Positions 20,531 to 36,500 of a stretch of DNA of 64,000 bases are shown one piece after another. The stretch covers positions 9,920,001 to 9,984,000 of the forward strand of contig OU612068.1 in NCBI GenBank assembly GCA_914767715.1. Reading direction: 5' to 3'. The notes under the pieces are model-generated. The model did no database searches and was not told the DNA's origin. It worked only from the letters and a program-made list of their open reading frames with translations. Numbering within the stretch: the stretch's first letter is position 1; every line of letters begins with the position of its first letter. Origin of the DNA: Membranipora membranacea (taxonomy: Eukaryota > Bryozoa > Gymnolaemata > Cheilostomatida > Membraniporidae). Position numbers and translations under genes: made by a program.

Positions 20531-23500
20531 ATGGCTGGGATTATACATCCCCAGTTCCATAATTCAGACAAGGTTCTAGATGGTGAGTTTACTCAAATCA
20601 GACAACTGTAGGTAGTGTTTGTTGTGATGTTGTTGATTGTTGATGTCCTCACAGAGTAATATATATTGAATATTCTCTGTGACTCAGGACAGTGTCTTTC
20701 TAAATTACAAGCATGCCAACTACTTCTAGAGGTTAATCAATTTTAACACGCTCTCAGAATGAGTGACAAACACATCATGTCTCACTTCCTTCTTGTCAGT
20801 CTTAGTAATTCTACCAAAGCAAAACAGGCTGTTATCTCACTCCACTGTCTTTAACCAACTTTCACATGTGTGGGAACAATACATTGTGTTTACTGCACTA
20901 CCTACAGCCTCACTCTCTTAAATGTATAGATAAACCAAACAGCTCCTTGGTTGTATCTTGTTCTCTGTCACTGCAATCATTCACCAGTTCAGCTGGCCGC
21001 TTCATCAATAAGCAGAACCTTGATGACTTCATTTATCATTATTTATTAGCTGATAAACCATAATGTTTTTGCAATCTATCACAAAGATTACTTTAAAACC
21101 TCATCATTATGTACATGTAGGCATATTATATTGGATATGAAAACTGACAAATATTATAGGTTTGGTTTGCACTCCATGACAAATCTTCGTTACATCATCC
21201 AGTTCAGGGTTAATCTACCAACAATGAATGATCAATATCATACATTTTTCGCCCTTGGTATTTATCAGCCCCGTCTATCTATCTCTGAGTAACTCTGTTA
21301 GTTCACGTTTCTCTATTTGTAGCTGAAGATGGTTCTGTTTCACCACCTTCAGAGACATCAGAGGACACTACATCTAGTGAGGAAGCACACAGTCCTAAGA
21401 TGAAGGATGACACAGAGAATGGACCTGGAGCAGATAACGAGACAGCAGCCGGGTCTGGAGACCAGTCTGAAAATGTGCTCGTTATCGACACCACATTCAC
21501 ATGCAGGATTGTAGCTCCTGGCATGGATCCTTTTGAAATTAAAGTGAGTGTACGCAAAGACAGCTAACTTTCAAGATGAAATATCAATACTGTGTCAAAG
21601 GCTACAACCACCCATGAGTAAGACTGAGCTCAGAGGTTGCTCAAGAGGAAAGCTATCAAAGTGAAATGTTGATAGCTTGTTCTAATGGGCCTGTAGCAGG
21701 GTGATTTTGTATACCTAGCTCAATCTTGGGCTGTTAGGTATAACTAAGATTTAAACGATGCTAATGTCACACATGGGACTAAGTATGTAAGGATGCCAGT
21801 GCTATTCGAGTAGAAATCTACAGTAGAAGCCTCGAACAGATCAATCCTAACCACAGAGCACACTGTAAGCCCTTAGGCATTCAGTAAAGAAGCCCAGCAG
21901 TCTGTTTATCTGACAACCGGGCTGCCACTGCACATTGCTTATCTGTTGTGTAAATACTCAAACCAACATGATCAACACCTTGTGTATATTGAGATAAGCA
22001 GAATATACTCTGAAAGTCTCACATTTCAAAATCTGTAAAAATTCCTCAGCTTCATGCTGACAATGCTTGTGTGTGGAGTTTTCAGGCCTCTAAACCTGAG
22101 ATTAGGTTATGTAAGGCCTGCCGACTTGACTAAATTAGCGATATCATAAATTGATAAATAATAATTAATGGCAAATACAGTGCTCAACCTTGCCTGCCCT
22201 ATTCAATATATAGATTTGAATACCAATTTGGTATCAATTTATTTGATGCGTTGGTCTGAAAGTTATTCTTTTTATAATTTACTTCTAGGTTAGCTCAGAA
22301 GAGATTGTACAGGAGATCAGAAATATGCTGATGGACACAGAAGAGCAATGTCACAGAACCTGCTTCGCTCTCCAGCTTATCGGTAACACGCTCGACGCAT
22401 ATACAGAGCTCAAAAACATTCCCGGCATGAAGGAGGGTGCCGAAATAAAAGTTCTCGAAGGTTTGTTGTCCTATTCACATGCCTTATTTGTTTGGACAGT
22501 AGCCTAATGTTTGCCGAGATTGCACATGGTTTGAATATCAGGACTTAAACAGGATATCACATGACATGCATTAATCCTCATGGTTATTTATACATGTCTG
22601 GCAGTGCACTCAATACGTTACCCTCTGAACATGTGGTTTCATTGTGGTGTTCAATCAGTCATTGACAAGGCTCGGCAAGATCTTTCTTAAATGGCGTAAA
22701 TATTATTAAGTTGCTCAGATTTAAATCCATAACAACTAGTACCTCTGAGGTGTTGGTTTACAGACTTAGCTGAGTTTTGCATACCCAGAAGAAGAAAGAA
22801 AAACGAGTTTTCAACCTTGACTTAGTTTATGGAAGCATTTTGAGACAAAGAATATCGGTACATTTGTTCCTAGTATGCGCAGCCAAGCAGTGTAAATTTT
22901 TTCTGTATTGAAAGCAAATAAGGGAATGCACTGATTTGGTTGTGTAAAGATTTAACTGTTGTCCATTGTTGGACGGTCAATGGCGGCTAGCCTTCAGATT
23001 AATCATGAGAGATTGAAAATTTAGATACTTTTGTTTGCTCTTGTTTATTTTAGTAGAAATTCTGTTTGGCTTTCAGTTTATGGTAAATTTGTGTATTGTA
23101 TGAAAATTTGAGCAAAAATTAGAAAGTGACCTTTATTTCTATGCTCAATCAGTAATCAGTGAACAGTTAATTATTTCATAGTGGTTAAAATCCACTCTCA
23201 TCCTTTTGTCAAATCTGTTGTTTTTCAACAAAAATGTGAAATCAGATTTTGTTTGCTTTGTGATGTGGTATGTATGCCGTTATAGATTGCCTAGTTGGCT
23301 ACCTTTTGTGGATGGCTTATTTGCGCAGTGATTGCCATTCATATCATCCTTTGTCCCTCATTTCTGACCTAAAGATAGTTTCTGTGTAATAATTTGCAAG
23401 CAAATTTGATCATTTACAGCCTCTTGACCCACACAGCCCTGGATATGCTGTCTGTGTTTATAAGATGTCCTTACTTTGATTGATACTGTATTGTTGGACA

Positions 23501-24580
23501 CTCTGAACGAAGGAGTAATAGAGTGCCCCTGTCTAAACATTCTGACCATACCTGGAGTGTCATTTGTTATGATACATATCCCTGGATAATTTACAGATGA
23601 CATTAGTGAAAACGTAGAAATGATTGTCTCAAATAGAATATAAAGAGAATATTGACTAGCCACAAAGATTACTACATGGTTGACACTCTAGGTAGGCATC
23701 CTGTAATCCCTGTAGGAATATGGCCACCATAATATTGCTTTATTTTCTAGTTGAAAATAGCTTTTGCTGTCTTTGCAGATTTGTACACAGTGCGAGAAGC
23801 CCGATTTCATGTAAAGAGAATTAAGGAGATTCTGACGTCATGTGACCTGGCTGACTCCTACACAGGCAGTAACATGTCATCGCTGAGTTTTGTCAACGGA
23901 ATCTGGTCCGGTGATGGAAACAATGGACGCAAGAAAGCCGGAGAGGGGTCGGTCGACTGTACGCCCCCAGAATATATCATGCCCAAGAGCAAGGAGAGGC
24001 CGCTACTACCTCTACATCCTAACCTGGCCGAAAACAAGGTAAGGTCTTCTTAGAGTATGGAACTGTAACAGAGGACTCCCAAGGTCTCTAAGCCTCTAAG
24101 ATTGAGTTAATCTGTCAAGTTCATGACCACCATTTGAGACAAAAGATGCTGGATTACTGGAGCCTGTGCTTATGACATAAAAAGCCAACAGATTTACTTC
24201 ACTAAGCTTGGCTGTTGGTCTGAATATCAATGAGTCAATGAGGTTATTTTCATATTTAAACCCTTTCCTGTCTCTCCTCGTCCTAAACCTGCCTACCCTA
24301 CTATGCTGAATACCTTTTGCTTATGAAACTTCCATGAATACAACTAATGAATGGTATGGTGCATGCAAATACGCGACTGCCACCGAATTTACATAATCAC
24401 CTTGTTCTGTATCTTGTGTTATCAGACGCCGGCATGTATAAAGATACTGAGTTATAACCACTGGAATCCACCTCCTAGTTATCGTAAGCTTCACGGAGAC
24501 CTGCTCTACCTTCAGATTACAACACTGGAGGAGAAGAAATATCACGCTACGGCCTCTACTAAAGGATTCTATATCAATCA
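20531..24580 (+). CDS. CLUH: CLUH exons 1-5 (N-terminal region)
   Basis: Exons 20531-20582, 21323-21543, 22289-22460, 23779-24038, 24426-24580. Encodes [17 protein letters not shown], an acidic Ser/Glu-rich stretch, then [18 protein letters not shown], typical of the CLU N-terminal ubiquitin-like domain. It continues through [16 protein letters not shown] and the conserved [19 protein letters not shown]. Every donor and acceptor is GT/AG. Confidence 0.92.
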
Positions 24581-27500
24581 GTATGTACTTCTAGCCTGGT
24601 GTAAACATTACCGTGATTCTAGATTTTTAATTTGAGTGGGCAAGCATGTGCAATAACATGCTGTAATATATGTACAAATTATTGGAACCATCACAAATCC
24701 TGAGCAAATAAGAATGTATGAAAATTGTCGGTTTACAATAAGAGCATACTAAGTTGTTTGGTGTGTAAGGCTTTCATGTCAAGGATATATTCTTCCTTTC
24801 TAGGACTACAGATGAAGAGTTTAACCCAAAGCCCAGTCCTAATTTCAAGACTTGCCATCACTCATTAGTGGATTTGCTGTCCATGATCAGCCCAGCATTC
24901 AAAAGGAACTGGTCATCTGTGGTCAAAAAAAGGTATGGTCTACACTTACCTTCCTGTTTAAGTCAGAGTTTTGGTGGGGTGATGGTTTTTGTGCCCCGTC
25001 CCCCTCTTGTTTTCGCAGCCAGAATAAATGTGGCGTTTGGGATGATGAAGCTACCCCTGCCCTATGATCTGCTAGTTCGATTTTCTGCAGATATCAAGGC
25101 CATTTATAGGTGCATCATTAGTGCAGGGAGTAAATTTGTGAATTCTATAATTGTCTCTGTGGTCAAGTAAGTTCTGTTAATATCTGGATCATGGGCACAT
25201 TTTACTCATGCTGTGGTGATAATTTGTCACTTAATACTGTCAGTAGCAAATATTCTGCAAATAAATGCGTCGCAGACCTAGTCTACCGGTGGATGAACTC
25301 TCATGGTCATGTATCTGATAAGCTCAGTGGTCAATCGCCCCTCTTATCAGCAAATGTGGTCTGGGCTTGTTTACCATCATTTTTTATAGCTCTGGAATGC
25401 TTTTGGATCATCTTTCGTCTTAATAAATTGTCTTAATAACTTGCGCTAGGAAACCAACATATTGGGCAGTTACAATTGAGAAGATCTGCTCTGGCTTATA
25501 TTGATGTTCCGTCAAGTGACCAGCCCCATGTGCCATGGGCCCAGATATTAGCAGGCTAGATAAACGATTGTAATTTCTCAGTGGTATTGGTTTGGGGAGT
25601 GTCAGATTTACAAGTGAAATGTAACTATCTATCGTAATTGTTGCATTTTCAGGTATGCTAAGCACATATATGAGAGAATGCCAACACCATATCAAGTATA
25701 CAGCTGGCTGGCCCCTCAGCCTGATCACACCATTGATCTTGTACGCATGGAAGATGGTAAGTTAGCATAGACATTTATATCAGATCAAAATCATGTAGCA
25801 GCAGTATATGATAATGTAGAATGTTTCTGTCAATTTAAAGACTCTGTGGTAATTCTGATTTTATCTTTTTCTAAAATTTGCTTCATAGTGAGCTCATTGC
25901 TTGTAATCTACACATGATTGCTAAAATTTTGGACTTTGGACTGTAAAATTTCATTCAAATGAGTACTTGATTTTGCCTATGAATAATTATGAAGTATGCT
26001 GAATTTTCGACAAATTGTCACTCCAAAGAACTAATCAAAATCCAGACTGACCTGAGATGTTATGCCACTGGGCCCATTTATTGTCCTGAGACCTATGGTC
26101 CCACTGTACTAACTTGGTTTGCAGTGATGACTGGCTTGAAACATCACAGTAAATAATGCTTTGATGTGACCAACAAGAACATCGCTTACCTGAATGTTCC
26201 CTTGCATCATCTTTTCATCAGATAGCTGGCACTAAGTTACAGTTCCCCGCCACCCTATCAATCAAAAGACCAGTATAAAGTACATAGAAATTAGGTTTGT
26301 CTGTTGCTGAGATGTGAAACATTAATCTGACATCATCTATTGTGAAAACTAGTTGAGCATAAAACGAATTCATTTGCCATTTCGCACTGATTAATAGTTA
26401 CGAATTATAATTTAAAATGATTTAGATTTAATCTGATGACCTATCAGAGCCGCACAAATGTATAGTTGCATAATTTCACTGGCCATTGAGAATGAGGCTT
26501 TGAAACTTGGAGGGTGCTTGCCCTTCATGCAGAAAGAAAGATTGTTTGTCATTTCTTAGAGTGACACGCTTATTGAACAAAAGAATTCCATTATTCCTGC
26601 GATGAATGTAGTTCATTTCTAACTCGTCTCACTTTCGCCATATGACAGCACTGATCCAAATGGCCGCCTTTATTGCAGAGATATACTAAATAATAATGCT
26701 AACAGAATCTCTGTATCCAATCCAAGACATCAGGATATTATTCTCTGACCATATGTCAAGGAATAATGTACCCTGTTGTCAGATTGACAGGATCTTTATT
26801 TTAAAATTTTCAAGGATATGTGCTCTTTCTCCCCCCCCCCCCCATGCATGCAAACCTGGCCATGATTGTTTATTTCCTATTACTTTTAATTGCAGGTTTG
26901 ATGACAGGGAGACTTGGATATGAGGATAATCTGCCTTCTGGTTCTCGAGATTGGAACGAAGAGTTCCAGATCGTTAAGGAGCTGCCCAAGAAGACGCTGC
27001 CGGAGCGTGTAGATCGTGAGAGGTCACACTTCAAGGTCAACAGTGACTTTGTGTGGGCGTCCACTCGAGGGGCTCAGCTTGTTGTCGACGGATGTCTCAT
27101 GCCAATTAATCCTGGAGAGGAAACTAAGTGAGTCTGACATACACTGAGCCTGTGTTTTTTTCTGTTGCTTTTTTTCTAACTGCCATCTGCCAACAACAAA
27201 GACAGAATATGACTCACACTTGGACAAAAAATGTTTTTCCTCCCTGATTTTTTCCCCTGTGATGTTAATGACAAAGTTCTAAGCGTTTGTGGGAAATTTT
27301 GTGCCATTAATCATCAGCGTTACTGACCTAGGACTAAGACCATCCACATTTTATTCTATTCCCAAGTGCTGCCAAGTGCTGCCAAGATATCATATAAAAA
27401 ATAGTCCATTGTTAAGGTCTTTACTGCAGTGCTGCTGCCTGCATTGAGAATCTTGAAGGATTAATTAGCTGCTAAATATGTCTAGTCTAAAATAATTAAC

Positions 27501-30500
27501 GCTGCCAGAATACAGTGTTGAGTGTTTTATAAGGATCGATGAAGGGTTCATTGGGAGGTAAATTCACTTATAATGAGAGTAAAAAGTACTATCAACACTT
27601 CCACGGGGCTGTTCTTTTTTATCCCATGCATTGCTTAGCAAACGCTTAGTAAATTATTAACTGATGTGATTAACATTAGCATGTCTTTAATTTGTGGACA
27701 GCGTAGATTAACCTGTAAAGGAAGCTTGTCAATAATAATTCACATTGTTTGCTGCTGTTGTTTTTCAGAATGCAGATGTTTATTTGGAACAACATATTCT
27801 TCAGCATGGGATTCGATGTCAAAGATCATTACAAGGATTTCGGCGGTGACTACGCCGCACATGTCGCTCCTGTGAGTGATCAGATCCCTGTGTTATAAAT
27901 GAAGCGGTACTAGTTGATATCATTCCCTGTTGTGGTGATTTTTTTGCTATATGAATGAGCTCCTACCATGAGAGCTGCTGAACTTACCAACTGGAGAGAA
28001 TTTAGTTGTTGCTATCTTCATGCGCTGTAGTTCGGACCTTTAATTTTAATTGGTCAGTGTATTGTCATTTGCACAAAAATATGATATGTATAATGATATA
28101 TATAACTGGAATATAAATATCGAAGTGAATTTCATTTAGTAGAAAGTTTTGTCTCTAGAGTAACCCTGAGATTACAATAACATGTATCATTATATTTGAC
28201 AGGCTAAAGACTTACAGGGAGTGAAGGCGTACCAGGAGTTAGATATAGATGGATTATGTACACTGGGCACAGTAGTGGTAGATTATAGAGGATACAGGAT
28301 CACAGCTCAGTCTATTATACCTGGTATGTCATCATTATAAACATAATCACTATAAATTTATATTAAACTTGCTGGGCATTTCATTTATTTTTATTGTTGT
28401 ATGTGTGCATTTAGATTTATAGCGTTTATTTTGGTTCGTATTATTAGCATGTATGTATGTGTGTACGTATGTATGTATGTAGTTTGTATAGGTAGGGACA
28501 CTCAAAGTTTATGGGTATTTTTACACCATTAAAAATGGTGCCTCAAACTGACCCTGAGTTACACGACTTCTAAACAATTTCTAATCTGGTACGGCTTCAA
28601 TTTGGTCCAGGGTAATTCTGTAGATCACATCCTCTTCACTATCAGCCATATATGGAACGCTCAGCTGGGCGGTTTAGCACAAAAGTACTAGCGTGTAACT
28701 ACTTGTACTTTCAGCCTTGTGCAAGTAAAAAAAACGGGTTTGATAAACTTTCATTAAAAGTAGCCGCTATAGATGCAGTTATCAACTATATAGTAAACTG
28801 AATAGGTAAATGAGCTATTCATAATTAGCAGTTATTTGTAACAAAAAGTCTCTAATAGCATTGAGGGCTTTTAGCCTCTATAGACCTGGAAATTGGCTAG
28901 TTTCATCTGAATGGTTTAAAGTATTGATAATCGCAAATGAAAGTCAGCATATAACATTAATCAAGTCAGCGTCAGCAAGCAATCTACTGAATTTCATTGT
29001 ATATGCTGATGTCATTGACTCATAAAGCAATGCTTATGTAATTCTCAGTGTTTAACTATATAATGCACTGCAGATAGTTAAGTAATATGTTTCATAAGCA
29101 TTGCTGTTTTTATTTCTGGAAAAATGATGTTATGACGACTGCTTGTAAAAGAATATATAACGCAGCGGGGAATTCCAGTTGGAATCGCAAAATTATTCAC
29201 TTGTGCTGTATAACGCACCCCCACCCATCTACTGCTACCTTACGAATGCGAGACCAGTAACAGAAACCACTAAATCTTTTCTCTGTCTCTGCAAGAAGTC
29301 TATTTTCAGATTTTAGAGTTTGGGCACAATGCTATGAAACGATTACACTATCCCTTACCTAGATGCCATATGACTTGACTCGGATGATCGATATATCTCT
29401 GAAATAATATAACATTTAAAAATTTTATGATGATAGTTATGGTTCTATCGTATAAGAGACAATGTCCACTTTGTGAGAAATGAGATACTCTATATTATAT
29501 CCTCTTTTCCTTGTGCAGGTATTCTAGAGAAGGAACAGGAGCAGTCTGTAGTACAGGGCTCTATAGACTTTGGTAAGACCGTAGTACACGACAGCAGATA
29601 TAAAGATCTACTAGAGAAGGCGGCACAGACCCTCAGGATCAGACCCCACAAGTAAGTCAGCACCTTCGCATACACTCGCAGTAACATCACATACTGTCAG
29701 AGTAACATCACAAGATCTCAGAGTTAAATGTGACCAGACCGATAGGCTTACATTATTGTTTCCTGTTCCCTGCCTTTTTGCAACCAAACCCTTCTTCAAT
29801 ATACAAGCCAAAGGACATAATGATGATTATTATAATACGGTTAGTGTCGCTATCATATGTGTAGACTGGAAGTTTCATTGATACATCCCAACTTTCATCA
29901 TGTTTTGTACCTTTGAATCCACAAAATGCTGCGCTGTGTTTTGCCATGTTATATTCTAACCCAGTGCTGTTGTGGCTCTTACCCTACAATATATTCCCAT
30001 GAAGTTCATTCATAGCACTCTGGCCGCATATGTTTTAAATTACACTGCACAGGTAATTAGCCCTGCAGCGCTTCCAATCATTAATTGTTATCATCAGCGG
30101 TCAACACAACAGGTCAACAATTGCACTGAACAGTCAGTGCCGGAACTTTGCGCTGACACCAACTGTCAGCCTATACTCATTAGATAATTGCCTGCGTATC
30201 AAGCATTTTTATCATCAAACTAATATACCTTCTCTTTGGCATTTTAATTAAACACTAGTAAAAAAATTGATAATGATTTTCACAATTGTAGTTTGATAAA
30301 TTTTTGCCTAAAACCAGGCTTCTGATATTTTTTCCTGACAACATGATATCATCATTTTACATATAACATACCACATATATCATACTACATATATCATACC
30401 ACATTTATCATATCACATATATCATATCACATATACCAAATCACATATATCATTAGATTATTTAAATGTACCAAACCCACGACTCATGGATATACACACT

Positions 30501-33500
30501 TTTTTGTGCAGAGTGATCAACCACCAGGAGGAGACAATAGAGCTCTACTCTTCTGTTGACTGTAAGGGAATTGTGGGAAACGATGGAAGACTGTATATAC
30601 TGGATCTTCTTCGAACTTTCCCTATCGATATCAACTATGTGAAATGTAGGTTGTTCTTTTAAAAATACTCTGGTTATTTTGGAACTTGTGTCAATGCATG
30701 TTGAATACATAAAATCAGCCGAAAAGCTCCATTTTTGGTGCTAAGAGACTAGTAACTTTGATTTGTCATACGAATCCCATGTTTTCAAATAATCATAATA
30801 TAATATTATTTTACAATGATAACAATGGCTCCCGCAGCCGTCCAGCGGGGGTAAAAGTCTAGGGAGCTCTGACTAAACAATGGCTCATGTTTTTAAACAG
30901 TACCCTGGTGCACCCTTGTGCAGCAGTGATGATGACGCACAGCCTTTTGTTTATCATACTGAAGACATATCTCTGATATAATATAATATAATATTATGTT
31001 GTGTTGTCAGGTCCAGAAGGAGATGAGATTGAGATATCAGAAGATCTAAAGAAGGCCGGCTATCCTCAGGAGAGTCGTCACTCGTTCGTTACTCTCAGAC
31101 AAGAACTCGTAGATGCCTTTGTTGAGTATGTTAATATCTCGTTGTGTATCATAACCGAAAACTGTATATATCTGATAGCAATCCACTGTCCAATCTTGCC
31201 CACACATTTGTTCATCTTCTCAAAGTGCAGAAAAAAAGATGCTTTTCAACACAAATTCTATTTCCGTTATTTTTTGTCGATAATTTATGAGCATGAAAGT
31301 ATTATCGGTCCTACAACCCTAGCATTTTCCCAGTCACACAAATAAGTCGACATCCACCACCTTTCCCAACTCGCTCACGGTGAAGGATTACTAAGATGAC
31401 TCGTCTTATGAATACCACACTTATTTATTTGACAGTATGAGATACATGGGATTTGTGAGAACAGCAGCTTTGTTATTAGAACAGCAGAGACAGAAGAAGG
31501 AAGCTGAAAATGCTAAAGAGCAGCAGGCTGCCGACAGCGACAAGACAGCTGAAAAGGTTAGACTATAAACAACTCAGTGGTTAGCTCATTGTCATATCGA
31601 GTCATCTCAGTCATACCAGTGTACTGTCATTTATACCAGTCATAGATTACATAGTTCTACAAACTCTTCAGACTAGTTATATAACCTGTCTACGGCGCTG
31701 TTTTGTGTTAGTGTCTAGCTTTGGTGTCACAAAATGGGATTGATAGGGGGGGGGGGGCTGTAAAATTGTCTGAGCTCGAATATGCTGTACTGTACATCGT
31801 AGGTATGCTGCAATGTCATAAATAGCAGTTTTAAACAATGTAGGTCTTAGACCATTTTCACCATAGACCATCACAGGCGATGCAATTTGTGTAATGTTTT
31901 TCCTCACTCCAAACCAGTTAACAATAGCACCATAATCAAGAGAAAAAATGTTATGCAGGGTGATAGAAAGGCCTTTTTACATACAACGATTGTGCTTTTT
32001 TTTAATGCAAAATTTTAACTTGCTATTTCAGGCTGTTGAGGACAGTAAATCATCCGAGGACAAGGAGCTGACACCTGAGGTGGCCTCTACAGTACCTGCT
32101 GATGATGAGACTACAGAGAAGGCTAAACAGTTGGTGGAAACTCTACTCGAGACTAAAGAGAAAGAGGAGAAAACTGCTGCTGTTGGTAAGTAACAAGCCA
32201 GCTGCAGATGTGAACAAACTGTGAGTAACTTGGCGCCGAATACGGCGGCCGCGTCCTTAAGGCACTGATATTTCTCAGTCCTCTGACGGAGACAACACTT
32301 GCGATTCTAACCCACATTAACCCACACATCCAAGAGTGATTGTAAGTGATTTTGTTCCTTGAATTCAAAGTTTCACTTGAAAACTACGGTGAAAAACCAG
32401 ATATCGGTATCTGACAACATCTCACTCATGATGCTTTCATTTATGTGACTCTTGCCTTGCTCAAATTAATTTTTCCCAAAGTTCTTTAATTTTAATAGCT
32501 TTGGATGGTATAATTTCACAATAATAATTTAAACTAGTTCTGCAAATTGGTGGTGTTACACAGAAGAAAGTTGTCATATAATAGTTGGATATTGCTGGCA
32601 TAATACTGTCTTCTCATCTTTCAGAAGAAGCAGATTTGACAGAGACAGTACTGAAGCGAGCAGCTAAAGCAGTCGGCTCTCTAAGTGAGAAAGAGTTCAA
32701 CATCTCATTCAACCCTGACCTTTATCAGCCAAAGGTCACACATGCCGAGCCAGACAGTGACGCAATGAAGACAGATAAGGCCATGCTCAACAAAATCACT
32801 GAATTCCTTGTTTTCCACCAAATACCAGCATTTGTAAGTTTTATTTGCTGGTAGATTACATATGAAATTTTGTATGTAGATTGGCTTTGTGTCGATTTAG
32901 CATTGTCTGGATTCTATATATAGATATTTCTGCTTATGGTTTGTTTGAGCAATACGCGACTAGTCCACTCTCAAAGGACTGATTTTATTTTTTTCAGATT
33001 CAGACGTGTTCAGACCACACATTATCACCTGTAGATGGTCAGACACTCACAGAATCGTTACATACTCGTGGTATTAATGTCAGGTACCTCGGTCGTATCG
33101 CTAATCTCATCAAAGACATACCTACACTCTCTTATCTTTATGTAAGTTTTTCAATAAAAATGACAACAGCAGTTTTGTTGACAGAGGTACTTTCGGCAGA
33201 GAAAGATAAATGCTATATGTTATATTATACTACTTCTACTACTCTTGTACCATGTGCCTTCTAAACAACTAAATTTGTAATGTGTTCATTTCACTGCTGA
33301 GAAGAGCTGTTATTGTTAATTAATTGGGAGTTGCTCACTCATTGACTAATTTGTTCAAGGAGAGGAAAACTCTGTATTGATGTGATTAATTGAGAAATAT
33401 GCACTTTTGAATTTTAAGATCTTATTTCATAGAAGCCTGTGTTGACATACTTGTTGTTTCCCCCACCAACAAAGCTTGTCAGGACAGGATTAAATTATAG

Positions 33501-36500
33501 ACGCTAAGAAGGTTTTCATCTATTTTTATTGATTCCAGGTTAGATCCGTCATATCACATAAATTGTTTTAATTCCATTTTAGGCCATCTGTACTAGTGAG
33601 ATGGTATGCAGATCAGCTAAACACTTATTTAACAGATATATGCACTGCACAGATACAACAAATATCGCTGCTGGCATAGCCCACTTCCTTAACTGCCTAC
33701 TTAGCTCGTGTTCCTTACCAACAAGCTCTCCGTACAGTGGGGACTCTCCTAACTCCACCCAAAATAAAGCTGCCAAAAAGAAGAGCAAGAAGGGCAAATC
33801 TAAGCAAGCTAAAGATAATGCACTAGGTATGATATTTTTTTCACTCGGTTCTTCAATTCTACATATTTGTGGCCACAGAACATTAGTGAATGCATGTATT
33901 CAATATTGCCGAGATTTGAAATGCCTCCCCTTGTCATCTAATGTGGCTTTGTTGTCATTCAGTGGAAACAGTGATATGTTTTTATAATGTTGAATATGTT
34001 AGTAACAAGTCACGTAGGCAGTTATCTCATTGATTACAGAGAGGAGTGAATGGGGAGCACTGGTGCCAAAAACTCTGTGGGAGAAACTCAGTGCTGATGT
34101 CAAGGAGCATTTTAACTTCTCGCTATCAAGGTAAGATAACAAACAGAAAAACATAGAAGATCAGAATTTCCTCGTTTCTCACATGGGGCTTACTTGAGGC
34201 AAAGAGGAAGAGTTGAAAGGTTGGAGCCTGTACTCTCCATCAACACTTCCAGCTAAGTCTGAGGGCATGCACCACAGCTTTTCTCATGTTCTTATTGCTG
34301 GATGGAAAGTTACAATGTTTATATTGTCTAGGTAATGGCTTATATCACCCCCTTTTCTGTTGCTGTAAGACATTGCATTCAGTGTTTGCTTTCTTATCCT
34401 TTTGTAGTGACTCAATAGACACAGCATGTGATAAGTATAAGTTCCAGAAGATATCATTACTGAGAGCGTTCTGTCAGAGAGTGGGGATACAGATACTACT
34501 GAGAGAATATAACTTTGATAACCGAACACGTCAGCCATTCTATGAAGATGACATCATCAATATGTACCCAGTAGTCAAACACGTCTCGCCAAAGGTTAGT
34601 GTTGTGCTTTCTACACTTGCCTTTTGTTAAAGCTCTAGTAGCACCTCCCTACACTGGCGTGATATTGAAGGTCTCAGACTAATTAAGCGTACTGTGGCAA
34701 CCTTTAAAATATCCGATGAACAAAATTTGGACTACCGTCTTCTCTGGGAAGAAAATGCTTCTTAACTAGTTATATAATTCTTTTAAATCAAGCAAGTAAA
34801 GGCTTTTTGTACGGTATATGAAAACGATTTATCATTCTGAATTGTATTGATAGAAAACTCAGGTACTAGCTTTGTTGATCTAGGATGAGATGACGTATTC
34901 CCCTATATTTATATATGTATGTATCTCTGTTTTAGGCTACAGATGCATACAGATTCTTCACCTCTGGGCAGGCTAAGATCCAGCAGGGAATGTTTAAGGA
35001 GGGCTATGAGCTGATCACCGAATCACTCAATCTTCTCTCAGTCTATGGGCCAATGCACTCTGAGATCGCTGCCTGCTGCCGACTCCTGGGCAGACTTAAC
35101 TATCTGATGGGAGATTTTGAGGAAGCTCTGTCCTATCAACAGAAAGCAGCCATTATGAACGAGAGGTGTCTGGGTATAGATCACCCCAGTACCATCACTG
35201 ATTATGTAAGCAGTTATATACATTTTCAAATGTGATGCTGCTCTGTTTTCGATGAGTTGACAAAAAGCAACTTGTTTATTTTGAAACGCATACTGTTTGC
35301 CCCCTCCGACTGCTGACAAGGATTCGGCCAGTAGGCACTCGAATATATCTTTGTAGTTTTTTTACTATACAATGACTATTCGTTTCTGCATAAGTCTATA
35401 TTTGAAGTATTCACTTTCTAGTCTTGTGAGTAACTCTGAACTTTATATTCACTCAGGTACACCTAGCCATTTACAGCTTTGCTAACAATCAGATTAGCAG
35501 TGCGCTACAAGTCCTCTACAGAGCCAGATATCTCTTACTACTCAGCTTTGGAGAGAATCATCCTGATGTAGCTCTTGTTGATGTGAGTTAAACATTTTGA
35601 AACATGGCCCGTCATTTGATGTGGCAATAAAGTGGCACCAAAAGTACAATGTAAATAATTGTAGTTTGGCTTATAGAAAAAGCCTGTTGAATGGCATGGT
35701 GCAAGCGCCTGGACATCTTTGTTGTATTTCGTTCTATGATTGTCACGTTCATGTTTTTCTCGATTCTGGCTCTTCCATTTTATTTTTTGCTGTAATATTG
35801 CAGATAAACATCGGACTGATCCTGAATGGTGTGGGAGAGTATGAATTAGCGTGTAACTTTATCAGTAACGCTAAAGACCTGTTTACCACTTTCTACGGTG
35901 CCTCCTCTCTGAAGGTAGCCACAGCCTTCCATCTGTTAGCTCGATCATACTCGTGTAGAGGAGACTTCAGAACTGCTCTGGGCTATGAGAAATCCGCATA
36001 TGTCGTCTATAACCAAAGGGTATGTTTACACAACTCAACCACAAATATGTTATTTGTAATGTTTTCAGGATTGCGGAACTAACACAAGACAATAATGTTT
36101 TCAAAGCTGTGCATTTGTTAACTCTTGGAATGAAAAATTACTTGACATTTTCATAACACTTAGAAAACGTCAATGTAATCCAAGCACCTGCAGACAACCC
36201 TAAGATTGTGATGACTTGATTCATTTCACATGTCTATGAGTATTCCATATTGATATTTGTTAGTTGGGAGAGACACACGAGAAGACGAGAGAGAGCTCTG
36301 AGTGTCTGAAGCACCTGACACATCAGGCTGTCGTCTTTCAGAAGAAGATGGTAGAACTTGGTAAGGGTGATAAGGGAGTCGGTCTACCAGCTATACAGGC
36401 TATCCTACAATCTGTAAGTTCATAAAAGTTGAACATTTATTATATTGTAGCTAAACCTAAAAATAATTAGTGGAGTGGTGGGCACTACCATAGACGTGAT

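Noticed and set aside
30361-30452. CRISPR-like array of short repeats
   Set aside because: Unit length of about 15 bp with no distinct spacers, in a eukaryotic intron. It is a minisatellite.
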